A stretch of DNA of 64,000 nucleotides from Saccharospirillum sp. (GTDB lineage Bacteria > Pseudomonadota > Gammaproteobacteria > Pseudomonadales > Natronospirillaceae), in NCBI GenBank assembly GCA_018402545.1, contig JAGYIL010000001.1, positions 1,860,001 through 1,924,000 on the forward strand, in the 5' to 3' direction. Of this stretch, positions 28,075 through 36,706 are shown piece after piece. Positions within the stretch are counted from its first letter, which is position 1. The number at the start of each line of letters is the position of its first letter. The translations under genes were made by a program, and so were the position numbers. Under the pieces are notes generated by a model, which was given only the letters and a program-made list of their open reading frames with translations, was not told the origin of the DNA and did no database searches.

Positions 28075-28401
28075 ATGATGAAAGGTGGCATGGGAAACCT
28101 GATGAAACAGGCCCAGAAGATGCAGGAAGACATGAAGCGCATGCAGGAAGAAGTGGCACGCGCTGAAGTGACAGGCGAATCGGGCGCTGGCCTGGTTAAA
28201 GTCACCATGAACGGCCGGCACGATGTAAAGCAGGTATCGCTGGACGAATCAGTGATGCAGGAAGACAAAGAGCTGCTCGAAGACCTGCTGGCAGCCGCCG
28301 TGAACGATGCCGTGCGCAAGGTGGAAGCCCTGAGCCAGGAAAAAATGTCGTCGGCCACGGCCGGTATGCAGTTGCCCCCCGGCTTTAAAATGCCGTTCTG
28401 A
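28075..28401 (+). CDS. ybaB: Nucleoid-associated protein YbaB/EbfC
   Basis: The 108-aa protein binds DNA as a dimer. It has the family pattern: a methionine-rich N-terminal helix ([21 protein letters not shown]), the beta-strand core [22 protein letters not shown], and the C-terminal helix ending [14 protein letters not shown] lies before the ATG; a second ATG follows immediately. It sits between dnaX and recR as in most gammaproteobacteria. Confidence 0.95.
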   Translation: MMKGGMGNLMKQAQKMQEDMKRMQEEVARAEVTGESGAGLVKVTMNGRHDVKQVSLDESVMQEDKELLEDLLAAAVNDAVRKVEALSQEKMSSATAGMQLPPGFKMPF

Positions 28402-28416
28402 CGAACGAGGTCTGGC

Positions 28417-29028
28417 ATGGCGTACAGCCCGCTTACAGAGCAATTGATGGAAGCCCTGCAGGTATTGCCCGGCGTGGGTTCACGCTCGGCCGAGCGCATG
28501 ACGCTGCATCTGCTGGAGCGTGACCGCGAGGGCGGTCAGATGCTGTCGCAGGCACTGCAGCGCGCGCTCGATGGCGTGATGCACTGTGCCCAATGCCGGG
28601 TGCTGACCGAGCAGGCCGTCTGTGATCTGTGCCAGAATGACGACCGCGACCACAGCCGCCTGTGCGTGGTGGAAACCCCACAGGACCGCGAAGCCATCGA
28701 GGTTTCCGGTGGCTACCTGGGTGACTACTTCGTATTGCAGGGCCATCTGTCGCCCATCGATGGCATCGGCCCGGATGAACTGGGCGTGCCCTTGCTGCTG
28801 GAGCGGGTGAAAGGCGGTATCATCGAAGAAGTGATACTGGCGACCAATGCCTCGATGGAGGGGGAAGCCACCGCGCACTATCTGACTGAACAGTTGCAAC
28901 CGCTAAAGGTGGTGGTATCCCGGATTGCCCGGGGTATCCCGGTCGGGTCGGAATTTGGCCGCATCGACAGCCACAGCCTGTCGCAGGCCCTGCAAGATCG
29001 CAAACCACTGGGTTTTGAACATGATTGA
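28417..29028 (+). CDS. recR: Recombination protein RecR
   Basis: The 203-aa protein acts with RecF and RecO to load RecA at gaps. It shows the N-terminal helix-hairpin-helix (LPGVGSRSAERMTLHLL), a four-cysteine zinc finger (CAQCRVLTEQAVCDLC), and the Toprim domain (LCVVETPQDREAIE to IARGIPVGSEFGRIDSHSLSQAL). The stop overlaps the start of rnd by 8 nt. Confidence 0.96.
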   Translation: MAYSPLTEQLMEALQVLPGVGSRSAERMTLHLLERDREGGQMLSQALQRALDGVMHCAQCRVLTEQAVCDLCQNDDRDHSRLCVVETPQDREAIEVSGGYLGDYFVLQGHLSPIDGIGPDELGVPLLLERVKGGIIEEVILATNASMEGEATAHYLTEQLQPLKVVVSRIARGIPVGSEFGRIDSHSLSQALQDRKPLGFEHD

Positions 29029-30160
29029 ACACTACCACTGGGTGGGCGATAACGACGCGCTGCGCCTGGCCTGCCAACGCTGGAAAACGGCTCCGGTACT
29101 GGCGATGGATACCGAGTTTGTCCGCACCGAGACCTTTTTTGCGAAACTGGGGCTGATTCAGGTCGGTCTGGACGGTGAGGTCTGGCTGATTGACCCACTG
29201 GCGATCAGCGACTGGCAGGCGTTCGCCGCCGTGCTGGAAGACCCGGCCATTATCAAGGTGTTTCATTCACTGTCTGAAGACGCTGAAGTTTTATTCAATG
29301 GTACCGGTGCCCAGGTGGCGCCGGTGTTTGATACCCAGATCGCCGCGGCCCTGCTGGGCAACGATCTGCAAATGGGCTTTGCCCGGGCCGTTGAAGCGGA
29401 ACTTGGTGAAAGCCTGCCCAAAGATGCAACTCGCTCCAACTGGTTATTGCGCCCGCTGGCTGAAGAGCAATGCCAGTATGCGGCGGCCGATGTGTTCTGG
29501 CTGGAACAGCTCTACGAGCGATTCGCACCCCGGCTACAGGAACTGAACCGTTTTGACTGGGTGCTGGAAGACAGCCAGCGCGCCGCGCTCGACAGTTTTC
29601 CACCCAGCCCAGAACAGTATTACCTGAAATTGCGCGGTGCCTGGAAGCTCAAGGGAACCCGTTTGTATTGCCTGCAACAGCTGTCACAGTGGCGCGAGCA
29701 ACAGGCCCGGGAGCAGGACGTGAACCGCTCGCGCATTCTATCGGACGCCGAAATCATCCAGATCGCCCAGGCCATGCCTACCCAGCGCAGCGTCGTGGCT
29801 GGTCTGAAAGGCCTGCACCCGCGCAAGGTTCGCCTTTATGCCGATGCGGTGGTCGATATTGTACGTCGCTGCAACGAGGCCAGCCGCGAACTCTGGCCCG
29901 AGCGGCTGGCCGGGCCGTTACCGGCCGACCAGGCTGCCCTGTACAAGTCGGTCAAAGACCTGATCGCTGATCTGGCCCGGGAAACCTCGGTACCGGCTGA
30001 AGTGCTGGCCCGGCGCAAGCCGCTGGAACAACTGGTACGCAGCGGCTGTTACACGGGCGACTATGAGTGGCCGGAAATGATGACCGGCTGGCGCAAGCCG
30101 TTACTGGTCGATCCGCTGACCCGCCTGCTGGAGGAGCATCACCGTGAAGCCAACGACTGA
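29021..30160 (+). CDS. rnd: Ribonuclease D
   Basis: The 379-aa 3'-5' exoribonuclease trims tRNA and other RNA 3' ends. The DEDD catalytic residues appear in AMDTEFVRTETFF, FHSLSEDAEVL, and YAAADVFWLEQLYERF (the tyrosine of DEDDy). Two HRDC-type domains follow, the first including SRILSDAEIIQIAQAMP and KGLHPRKVRLYAD. The ATG at 29021 overlaps the recR end, and the frame upstream of it is the recR shadow. It overlaps ycgL by 17 nt. Confidence 0.94.
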   Translation: MIEHYHWVGDNDALRLACQRWKTAPVLAMDTEFVRTETFFAKLGLIQVGLDGEVWLIDPLAISDWQAFAAVLEDPAIIKVFHSLSEDAEVLFNGTGAQVAPVFDTQIAAALLGNDLQMGFARAVEAELGESLPKDATRSNWLLRPLAEEQCQYAAADVFWLEQLYERFAPRLQELNRFDWVLEDSQRAALDSFPPSPEQYYLKLRGAWKLKGTRLYCLQQLSQWREQQAREQDVNRSRILSDAEIIQIAQAMPTQRSVVAGLKGLHPRKVRLYADAVVDIVRRCNEASRELWPERLAGPLPADQAALYKSVKDLIADLARETSVPAEVLARRKPLEQLVRSGCYTGDYEWPEMMTGWRKPLLVDPLTRLLEEHHREAND

Positions 30161-30452
30161 CCGGGTACTGGCCAGTATTTACCGCTCTTCGGCACGTCAG
30201 GACATGTATCTCTATGTGTCCCGTCATGAAGGGCTGGCCCGGGTACCGGAGCCACTGCGCGAGCGCTTTGGCACCCCCATTCCGGTGATGGATTTGTTGC
30301 TGACACCGGCCCGCACCCTGGCCCGGGTAGAAGTCGATAAAGTCATGGCGAAGATCGTCGAACAGGGCTACTACCTGCAAATGCCGCCACCGAGGGAAGA
30401 AGGCATGCTCGACCTGTACCGTGAACCCACCACTCCGGTGCACCCCCGCTGA
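30144..30452 (+). CDS. ycgL: YcgL family protein
   Basis: The 102-aa protein contains IYRSSARQDMYLYV, VPEPLRERFGTPIPVMDLLLTP and GYYLQMPPPREEGMLDLY, characteristic of the YcgL domain (UPF0745). Its function is unknown. It starts with GTG inside the end of rnd and its stop overlaps the ycgN start (TGATG). The rnd-ycgL-ycgN order is conserved in Pseudomonas-like genomes. Confidence 0.92.
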   Translation: MKPTTDRVLASIYRSSARQDMYLYVSRHEGLARVPEPLRERFGTPIPVMDLLLTPARTLARVEVDKVMAKIVEQGYYLQMPPPREEGMLDLYREPTTPVHPR

Positions 30453-30892
30453 TGGCTGCTCAACCTTTCTGGAAGCGCAAGACGCTGGCGCAGATGACGA
30501 CCGACGAGTGGGAATCGCTTTGCGACGGCTGTGCCAAGTGCTGCCTGCAAAAACTCGAAGACGAAGACAGTGGCGATGTATTCTATACCCGCGTGGTATG
30601 CCAGTATCTGTCCGACAGTTGCCGGTGCACGGTCTATCAGGAACGGCAACAGAAAGTACCCAACTGCGTCTGGCTGAAACCGGAAGACGTCGATCAGTTT
30701 TTCTGGCTACCCAGCACCTGCGCCTACCGGCTGATTGCCGAAGGCGAAGACTTGCCGGAATGGCACCCGTTGCGGGCGTACGACAGCCAGCGCATTCATG
30801 CGGTCGACGCCTCTGTGTTGCACCTCGACCCGGTACGGGACAATGAAGTGCCGGAAGAAGACTGGGAAGACTACATCATCGATAACGTCTAG
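30452..30892 (+). CDS. ycgN: YcgN family cysteine-cluster protein
   Basis: The 146-aa protein belongs to UPF0260/YkgJ, with the cysteine cluster CDGCAKCC near residue 24-31 and further cysteines at VVCQYL, CRCTVY, NCVW and TCAYRL, suggesting metal binding. The WLPSTCAYRL and LPEWHPL motifs are diagnostic. The last base of its TAG stop is the first base of the miniature element, which evidently inserted in the stop codon; without the element the frame would still stop (TAA) at the same place, so the protein is intact. Confidence 0.92.
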   Translation: MAAQPFWKRKTLAQMTTDEWESLCDGCAKCCLQKLEDEDSGDVFYTRVVCQYLSDSCRCTVYQERQQKVPNCVWLKPEDVDQFFWLPSTCAYRLIAEGEDLPEWHPLRAYDSQRIHAVDASVLHLDPVRDNEVPEEDWEDYIIDNV

Positions 30893-31157
30893 GGAGCCTC
30901 TGAATAATTCCCCCTGGGCTCTGGCTTATCCGAGGGACGTTGCCACAAGGCGGACTCATGAAGGAATGTCTAGACCTTTCAAATGAGTCCAACGCGGTGG
31001 CAGCGTTCCTCGGAAAGCCCCGGAGGGCGCGGCTAAAACGTCCTGCCCCGGCGTTGCACTTCTTGACAAGGGCTACGGCCATTGCGCTGCGAAGTGCGCC
31101 TTGTGGCAGAACGTTTTAGCTCGCGCAGAGCCCTGGGGGAATTGTTCAGAGGCTCCC
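30892..31157. mobile_element. Miniature inverted-repeat element, copy 2
   Basis: This is an inverted twin (266 bp) of the element at 7216-7481, with the same terminal repeats and the same two internal hairpins and only a few differences. It is flanked by TA on both sides (TCTA-element-TAAC), consistent with a TA target duplication as made by IS630/Tc1-mariner-type transposases. It separates ycgN from the next small gene. Confidence 0.9.
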
Positions 31158-31195
31158 TAACTCATCACAGCGATTTATTGGAATTCAAATACCTC

Positions 31196-31564
31196 ATGAT
31201 TTATCAAGACATCTACTGGACGGCTGCCGTTGCCTACGGCCTGGGTGTGATCGGCTTCTGGCTGGTTGTGTGGCGGATTGGCCGGTTTCTGCCGTGGCGC
31301 CCTTTGCGCTGGTGGATCACCTGGATCTACCTCTGCGTGGTGCTGACCCCCTGGCAAGGCACTGAGCCGGAGCCCTATTACGCGCCCGCGATTATCGTCG
31401 CGGCGTTCGATTTCATGGATGTGGGCCTGGATGCCAGCCTCGCGATACTGATGCCCATGTTGCAGGCCATGGTGGTGGGAACGCTGGGGATCGTGATTCT
31501 GGGCATCGTAATGCGACTGCGCAGCATGAAACAGGTCGATGAGACTCCCCGGGAAGCCGGTTAA
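31196..31564 (+). CDS. Small inner-membrane protein of unknown function
   Basis: The 122-aa protein has three or four predicted helices (AVAYGLGVIGFWLVVW; ITWIYLCVVLTPW; MPMLQAMVVGTLGIVILGIVM). I do not recognise a named family. The start MIYQDIYW lies 38 bp after the miniature element. An upstream ATG inside that element (31082) is in frame with no stop between, but is unlikely to be native and ribosome-binding support is weak for both. Genes like this often precede the two membrane/VWA genes that follow here, so a shared role is possible. Confidence 0.75.
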   Translation: MIYQDIYWTAAVAYGLGVIGFWLVVWRIGRFLPWRPLRWWITWIYLCVVLTPWQGTEPEPYYAPAIIVAAFDFMDVGLDASLAILMPMLQAMVVGTLGIVILGIVMRLRSMKQVDETPREAG

Positions 31565-31726
31565 AGTGTAAAAACACCGTCAGGTCTGTTATATCTACAC
31601 GCCGTTTGAATGGCTTGCGGTTCCGTCGGCAGGCATCAACAGATTCATGATACCGCTGCCCGTGCCGATAGCGCCGGGCAGGGGAGTCAACAATATTAAT
31701 ACCCGCAGTGGTGGTAAGGAGTAGGC

Positions 31727-32392
31727 ATGGCCCTTCATATTTTCGTTCTGATCGCCGTAATGCTGATGTCGGGCGTTTTTGGTGGCCTGGTCAACTACTA
31801 CATGTTGTCCCAATACGACCCGGATACCACCAGCCTGCCGCGCAGCCTGGTGGTCGGCATCGGGGCGGCCTTTCTGGTGCCGGTGGTACTGGCACTGGTC
31901 AACAGCGACCTGATCGCCCAGAGCCAGGAAGATTCGAGCCGTTTTCTGATTTTCACCGGCTTCTGTTTGATCGCGGCCATTGCCAGCCGCTTTGTGGTAA
32001 CCAGCGTGTCCGACAAGATTCTGGCCGAAGCCAGAACCGCGCGTCAGCAGGCCGACCGGGTGATGCACGAGCTCTACCTGGTTCAGGCAGAGATCAAGCC
32101 GTTAATTGAAGCCGAAACCGAAGATGACCAGCCGGTACCGGCCGAAGCGCTGACGCCCGATGAAGAACTGGACGTCACCACGGCCCAAGTGCTGAAAACG
32201 CTGGGTAACGGCCGCTATATTTTCCGTTCCTTGCAGGGCCTGTGCGACGAAACCGATGCCACTGAAGCGACCATGATCAAAACTCTCGATATCATGGTTG
32301 CCCGCAATCTGGCCGGTCGCATCATGGGCAAACACGGCATTCGCTGGCACATCACTGAGGCGGGCCGACGCATGCTGGCCAGAATGGGGTGA
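31727..32392 (+). CDS. Membrane protein with C-terminal winged helix (YEATS-associated helix type)
   Basis: The 221-aa protein opens with membrane helices (VLIAVMLMSGVFGGLVNYYML; RSLVVGIGAAFLVPVVLAL; FLIFTGFCLIAAIASRFVV), then a helical linker (SDKILAEARTARQQADRV). The C-terminal domain of about 70 residues (ATMIKTLDIMVARNLAGRI and GIRWHITEAGRRML) looks like a winged helix. The N-terminal half resembles proteins annotated as YEATS-associated helix-containing, recalled from motif memory. AGGAG precedes the ATG. It could sense an envelope or ligand state and pass it to the cytoplasm, but this is inference. Confidence 0.65.
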   Translation: MALHIFVLIAVMLMSGVFGGLVNYYMLSQYDPDTTSLPRSLVVGIGAAFLVPVVLALVNSDLIAQSQEDSSRFLIFTGFCLIAAIASRFVVTSVSDKILAEARTARQQADRVMHELYLVQAEIKPLIEAETEDDQPVPAEALTPDEELDVTTAQVLKTLGNGRYIFRSLQGLCDETDATEATMIKTLDIMVARNLAGRIMGKHGIRWHITEAGRRMLARMG

Positions 32393-32505
32393 TGACCTGC
32401 CAATGGCCCGTTGATTGCACAGCAGCTGTAATACAACGATCGTCGGCGACTGACCGGTAAAGAACGGCAACAAGTCGCCGATGTTATAGCCATGGGAATT
32501 TTTGG

Positions 32506-34785
32506 ATGACAGCTATGCTGGGACAGTCAGGTCGGCCACGCCTTATCCGTATGCGGGTGTTTGGTGTGCTTTTGGGGTTGATGCTGGCCTCGCTTGTGCC
32601 CGCACAGGCAGAAACCCCGCCGCAACCGACCGCCAGTGACGTGCGTATTCTGATCGATATTTCCGGCAGCATGCGCGACACCGACCCCCAGAATCGCCGG
32701 ACACCGGCGATCAATTTGCTGATAGACGCCATTCCCAATGAAGCGACCGCCGGGATCTGGAGCTTTGGCCGCTACGTTAACCTGCTGGTACCTCACGACC
32801 CGGTCACCGCCGACTGGCGTGCCCAAGCACGCAGCCAGGTAGCCGGTTTGCGCGCCATCGCCCAACGTACCAACCTCGGCGCCGCCCTTGATGATGCCGC
32901 CTACGATTTTGGCTTCTCGACCTACAGCCCGCCGACCGACGTCATTCTGATCACCGACGGCCAGGTTGATATCGCCCCCAATACCGATGTGAATCGGGTC
33001 GAACGCGACCGGATTCTCGATACCGTGATTCCCCGATTTGCCGCTGCCGGTGCCCGCATTCATACGCTGGCATTGGGCGATGCGGCCGATGCGGGCTTGC
33101 TGGAACAAATGGCGAGTCAGACCGGCGGTGTGTTTGCCGAAGTGCGCCAGCCTTCAGAGATGCAATCGTTCATCGTGCGGGTGCTGAACTCGGTTCGTCC
33201 GGGCAATGAACTGCCGTTCGATGGTCGCGGGTTTAGCGTTGATGACCAGGTCACCGAACTGACCGCGCTTGTGATGCATGATGCAGGCGAGGTCGAATTG
33301 CGTCAGCCTGATGGCACCCTGAATTCGGTCACATCACCCGGGTCACAGCGCTGGCAAGCCGGGCAGGGCTATACCCTGATCAGTATCGACAACCCCGAGA
33401 CCGGTCGCTGGGAAGTGCTGGGCGACATTAACGACGATAGCCGCATTCAGGTGGTCTCTGACGTTAATCTGTACTGGACTCAGCCAACCGGGTCAGTGGT
33501 GCTGCAAGATCAGCCGCTTATTCTGGAACTGGGCGTTGCCGACGCCTCCGGTGAGGTGGTGCCCGATGCGCTGATTGACGTCATGACCCCGGCGTTGCGA
33601 ATCAATGGCAGCCAGGTCGATGGTCTGCGCTGGGATGGCCGGCAGCTTCGGGCTCAGGTACCCAACACCTACGGTGATGCAGATATCGAGCTGGAAGTGA
33701 CGCTCGACGGCGGCACCTTTCAACGCCAGATCCGCAAGACCATCGTGAACCGGCCGGCCTTGCTGTCTGAGCTGCTGGTGACGGATCAGGGTATTCAATG
33801 GCGCCTGTACCCGGCCGACCGCGGGCTGGTGTTTGAGCAGGTCGATTTGCGGGCGATCATTGAAGGCCCGGTGAATCGCGAGCAAGGCTTTCAAACCCAC
33901 GCCAGCGGCTACTTTTACATCAATCTGCCGACTGACCTGCCTGACGGCAACTTCCGGCTGAGTTTAAATGGGGAAGCCGACGTTAATGCCCGACGCGTCT
34001 CTCAATTCGGTGTCGCTCCGATAGAGCTCACCTTGCCACTGCCTGCTGACTGGCCCCGTATCCTGAACCCCGAAGCGCTTCCGGCCGAGCCGGTGACGAT
34101 GACCGGGCCCGAAACCGAAGCGGCTTTCGTTAAAGAGCCGATGCCCGAGTTCGAGGAATTGAGTGCGCAGACACCGGTTGCGACCGATAACGCCCAAACC
34201 GACCCTGTGACAGAGCCCCAGGAACCGTCAGAACCCTTCCCCTGGCTGCGCTATCTGTTGCTAAGCCTGCCAGGGTTGCTGATACTGGGAGCCTTCTTTC
34301 TGGTTTACCGTCGGCTCGACCAGCGCAGCAAGGGGGAAACGGAAGACCTGCTGGCCGAAGACCGGGGTATGGCGGACGTTGCCATGGATGATCTGGGACT
34401 GACTGCTGATCTCGACGATGCCAGTATGGATCAGGGTATCGACCAGGCCCGGAACAGACCGGCCAGCGATCAGGATGCGCCCGTCATCGACGATGTGTTC
34501 GACGCCGAAGAGGCTGAGCCCTCACCACCGGAACGCACCGAAGCCCCGCGTGTCAGTATGGAAGACAGCCTCGATACCCGGGCGCTGGATGAAGATGTCT
34601 GGGGTGAGCTGGACAGCGAACCCGACCCACTCGATGACCTCGATGCCGGTGAAGACGACGACCTGTTCGACATCAGCAACCTGGAAGATGGCCTGTCCGA
34701 TCTTGAGAATCTGAACCTCGACGAGGACGATCCGTTCAAGGACGACCCGTTCGACGACGCCGATAACGACCCCGCCAAACGCTGA
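32506..34785 (+). CDS. VWA-domain membrane protein, TIGR03503-like
   Basis: The 759-aa protein has a long N-region followed by a signal sequence (MRVFGVLLGLMLASLVPAQA) and a von Willebrand A domain with an intact MIDAS start Asp51-x-Ser53-x-Ser55 (DISGSM) and later TDGQVD. About 300 residues of beta-rich periplasmic sequence follow, then one membrane helix near residues 580-600, and a very acidic cytoplasmic tail of about 150 residues (DEDDPFKDDPFDD). Layout and motifs match the gammaproteobacterial family TIGR03503, of unknown role. A start at 32551 would give a cleaner signal peptide, but no ribosome-binding site supports it. Confidence 0.8.
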   Translation: MTAMLGQSGRPRLIRMRVFGVLLGLMLASLVPAQAETPPQPTASDVRILIDISGSMRDTDPQNRRTPAINLLIDAIPNEATAGIWSFGRYVNLLVPHDPVTADWRAQARSQVAGLRAIAQRTNLGAALDDAAYDFGFSTYSPPTDVILITDGQVDIAPNTDVNRVERDRILDTVIPRFAAAGARIHTLALGDAADAGLLEQMASQTGGVFAEVRQPSEMQSFIVRVLNSVRPGNELPFDGRGFSVDDQVTELTALVMHDAGEVELRQPDGTLNSVTSPGSQRWQAGQGYTLISIDNPETGRWEVLGDINDDSRIQVVSDVNLYWTQPTGSVVLQDQPLILELGVADASGEVVPDALIDVMTPALRINGSQVDGLRWDGRQLRAQVPNTYGDADIELEVTLDGGTFQRQIRKTIVNRPALLSELLVTDQGIQWRLYPADRGLVFEQVDLRAIIEGPVNREQGFQTHASGYFYINLPTDLPDGNFRLSLNGEADVNARRVSQFGVAPIELTLPLPADWPRILNPEALPAEPVTMTGPETEAAFVKEPMPEFEELSAQTPVATDNAQTDPVTEPQEPSEPFPWLRYLLLSLPGLLILGAFFLVYRRLDQRSKGETEDLLAEDRGMADVAMDDLGLTADLDDASMDQGIDQARNRPASDQDAPVIDDVFDAEEAEPSPPERTEAPRVSMEDSLDTRALDEDVWGELDSEPDPLDDLDAGEDDDLFDISNLEDGLSDLENLNLDEDDPFKDDPFDDADNDPAKR

Positions 34786-34818
34786 CTGGGAACAACTCCG
34801 GAAACTGAACATCGGTTT

Positions 34819-34842
34819 AGGCTATTTACTCACAGATAGCCT
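34819..34842 (+). terminator. Possible terminator after the VWA gene
   Basis: AGGCTAT and ATAGCCT form a 7-bp stem with a 10-nt loop 34 bp after the VWA stop, followed by a weak GTTTACT tract. It is suggestive only. Confidence 0.45.
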
Positions 34843-34918
34843 GTTTACTGTGCGCTCTATTCATTAAAGAGTTGAATTCTGCTCGGTAAAAAAGAGACAA
34901 TCGGGTCAGCAAATAAAA

Positions 34919-34928
34919 CAAACGTTTG
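34919..34928. promoter_or_regulatory. CAAACGTTTG palindrome upstream of fadD
   Basis: A perfect 10-bp palindrome within AAACAAACGTTTGAATG lies 94 bp before the fadD start. It resembles operators of the fatty-acid repressor PsrA (CAAAC-GTTTG half-sites), although the half-sites here have no spacer. This is a candidate site only. Confidence 0.35.
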
Positions 34929-35021
34929 AATGAGGCCGGTGTCAGCCAGGGTACATAAAGGCAACCGGGCGCAGACAGGCGCTATACGCATTGATCGACA
35001 ATAAGAACGAGAGGAGTGTCC

Positions 35022-36686
35022 ATGAGCGACGTTTACACCCATACGCAATACCCGGGCGGTATGAAAGCCACGGTAGACCCGGAAGCCTTCGACACAGTGC
35101 TCGATCTGTTCGACCAGAAAACCAAGGAATTCGCTGACAAGCCGGCCTACAGTTGCATGGGTCAGACGCTGACCTACGCCGACATCGATCGTCTGTCGGG
35201 CAACTTTGCCGCCTATCTTCAGAACGAGACCGACCTGCAGCCGGGCGACCGCATTGCGGTGCAGTTGCCCAACATCCTGCAATACCCGATTGCCGTCTTT
35301 GGCGCATTGAGGGCAGGGTTGATCGTGGTTAACACTAACCCGCTGTACACCGATCGCGAACTCGAACACCAGATGAACGACTCGGGTGCCAAGGCGCTGG
35401 TGGTCTACGCTGGCATGGCTGCCCAGGCTATTCGGGTTCAGCCAAAAACACCGGTACAACGCATTATCGTTACCGAAATTGCCGACCTGCACCCGGGCCT
35501 GAAGCGCGTACTGGTCAACACCGTGGTCAAGAAGGTCAAGAAAATGGTGCCGGCCTACGACACCAGCAAAGTTGGCAGCTTCCGCGATGCCCTGAAAAAA
35601 GGCAGCACCAAGACCTACAAGCGCGCCGCCAGCGGTCACGATGACACCATTATTCTGCAGTACACCGGCGGCACCACCGGTGTGGCCAAGGGCGCGATGC
35701 TGACCAACCGCAACCTGATCGCCAACATGCTGCAGTGTTACGAGTTCTTCAAGCTGACGCTTAAAGACGGCCAGGAAACCTTCGTGGCACCGTTGCCGCT
35801 GTACCACATCTACGCCTTTACCGTGAACTGCATGACCATCATGCTGACCGGTAACCACAACGTTCTGATTCCGAACCCGCGCGATATTCCCGGTTTCGTC
35901 AAGGAGCTGGGCAAGCACCGGTTCACCGGTTTTGCCGGTTTGAACACCCTGTTCGTGGCGCTGATGAACAACGAAGACTTTAAGAAAGTTGACTTCAGCG
36001 CCCTGAAACTGACCATCTCCGGTGGCATGGCACTGACGCATGCGGCCGCCGAGCGCTGGGAAGAAGTGACCGGCTGCCCGATTTCGGAAGGCTACGGCAT
36101 GACCGAATCGTCCCCGGTGATCTCCTTTAACCCGGCAGGTCACCAGCAACTGGGTACCATTGGTATTCCAGCGCCGAATACCGAAGTTCGCATTGCCGAC
36201 GATGATGGCAAATTGCTCGGCTTCGACGAAGCAGGTGAACTGCAGGTACGCGGACCCCAGGTCATGAAGGGCTACTGGAACCGCCCTGACGACACCGCCA
36301 AGACCATCGATGAAGACGGCTTCCTGAAAACCGGCGACATTGCCGTGCTGCAAAAAGACGGTTACCTGAAAATCGTAGATCGCAAAAAAGACATGATCGT
36401 CGTCTCCGGGTTTAACGTTTACCCGAACGAGATCGAAGACGTGCTGACGCGCCACCCGAAAGTGGTTGAATGCGCTGCCGTTGGCGTACCCAGCGAGAAA
36501 ACGGGTGAGGCGGTGAAAGTCTTTGTGGTGACCAACGGACCGGTTGAAGAGAAAGAGCTCTCCGACTTCTGCCGTGAGAGCCTGACTGGTTACAAGGTGC
36601 CGAAACAGTTTGTCTTCCGGGATGAACTGCCGAAGACGAACGTGGGCAAGGTGCTGCGCCGCGAGTTGCGTGACGCTGAAGGCTGA
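35022..36686 (+). CDS. fadD: Long-chain fatty-acid-CoA ligase
   Basis: The 554-aa AMP-forming acyl-CoA synthetase activates long-chain fatty acids for beta-oxidation or lipid synthesis. It shows the ATP loop YTGGTTGVAKGAM, GYGMTESSPV, KTGDIAVLQKDGYLKIVDRKKDMI and the C-terminal lysine region ETGEAVKVF...PKTNVGKVLRREL. The N-terminus DVYTHTQYPGG fits FadD of gammaproteobacteria. ATG 35022 follows GAGGAG at ideal distance; GTG at 35016 is less likely. Confidence 0.93.
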   Translation: MSDVYTHTQYPGGMKATVDPEAFDTVLDLFDQKTKEFADKPAYSCMGQTLTYADIDRLSGNFAAYLQNETDLQPGDRIAVQLPNILQYPIAVFGALRAGLIVVNTNPLYTDRELEHQMNDSGAKALVVYAGMAAQAIRVQPKTPVQRIIVTEIADLHPGLKRVLVNTVVKKVKKMVPAYDTSKVGSFRDALKKGSTKTYKRAASGHDDTIILQYTGGTTGVAKGAMLTNRNLIANMLQCYEFFKLTLKDGQETFVAPLPLYHIYAFTVNCMTIMLTGNHNVLIPNPRDIPGFVKELGKHRFTGFAGLNTLFVALMNNEDFKKVDFSALKLTISGGMALTHAAAERWEEVTGCPISEGYGMTESSPVISFNPAGHQQLGTIGIPAPNTEVRIADDDGKLLGFDEAGELQVRGPQVMKGYWNRPDDTAKTIDEDGFLKTGDIAVLQKDGYLKIVDRKKDMIVVSGFNVYPNEIEDVLTRHPKVVECAAVGVPSEKTGEAVKVFVVTNGPVEEKELSDFCRESLTGYKVPKQFVFRDELPKTNVGKVLRRELRDAEG

Positions 36687-36706
36687 ACGAACGTACAACA
36701 TCAACT

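Noticed and set aside
31062-31090. Outward promoter in the MITE (TTGACA at 31062)
   Set aside because: No acceptable -10 hexamer lies 16-18 bp downstream; kept only as a remark in the MITE finding.
34857-36704. 615-codon open frame antisense to fadD
   Set aside because: Long antisense frames are common in GC-rich genes with strong third-position bias; the opposite strand encodes a clear acyl-CoA ligase.
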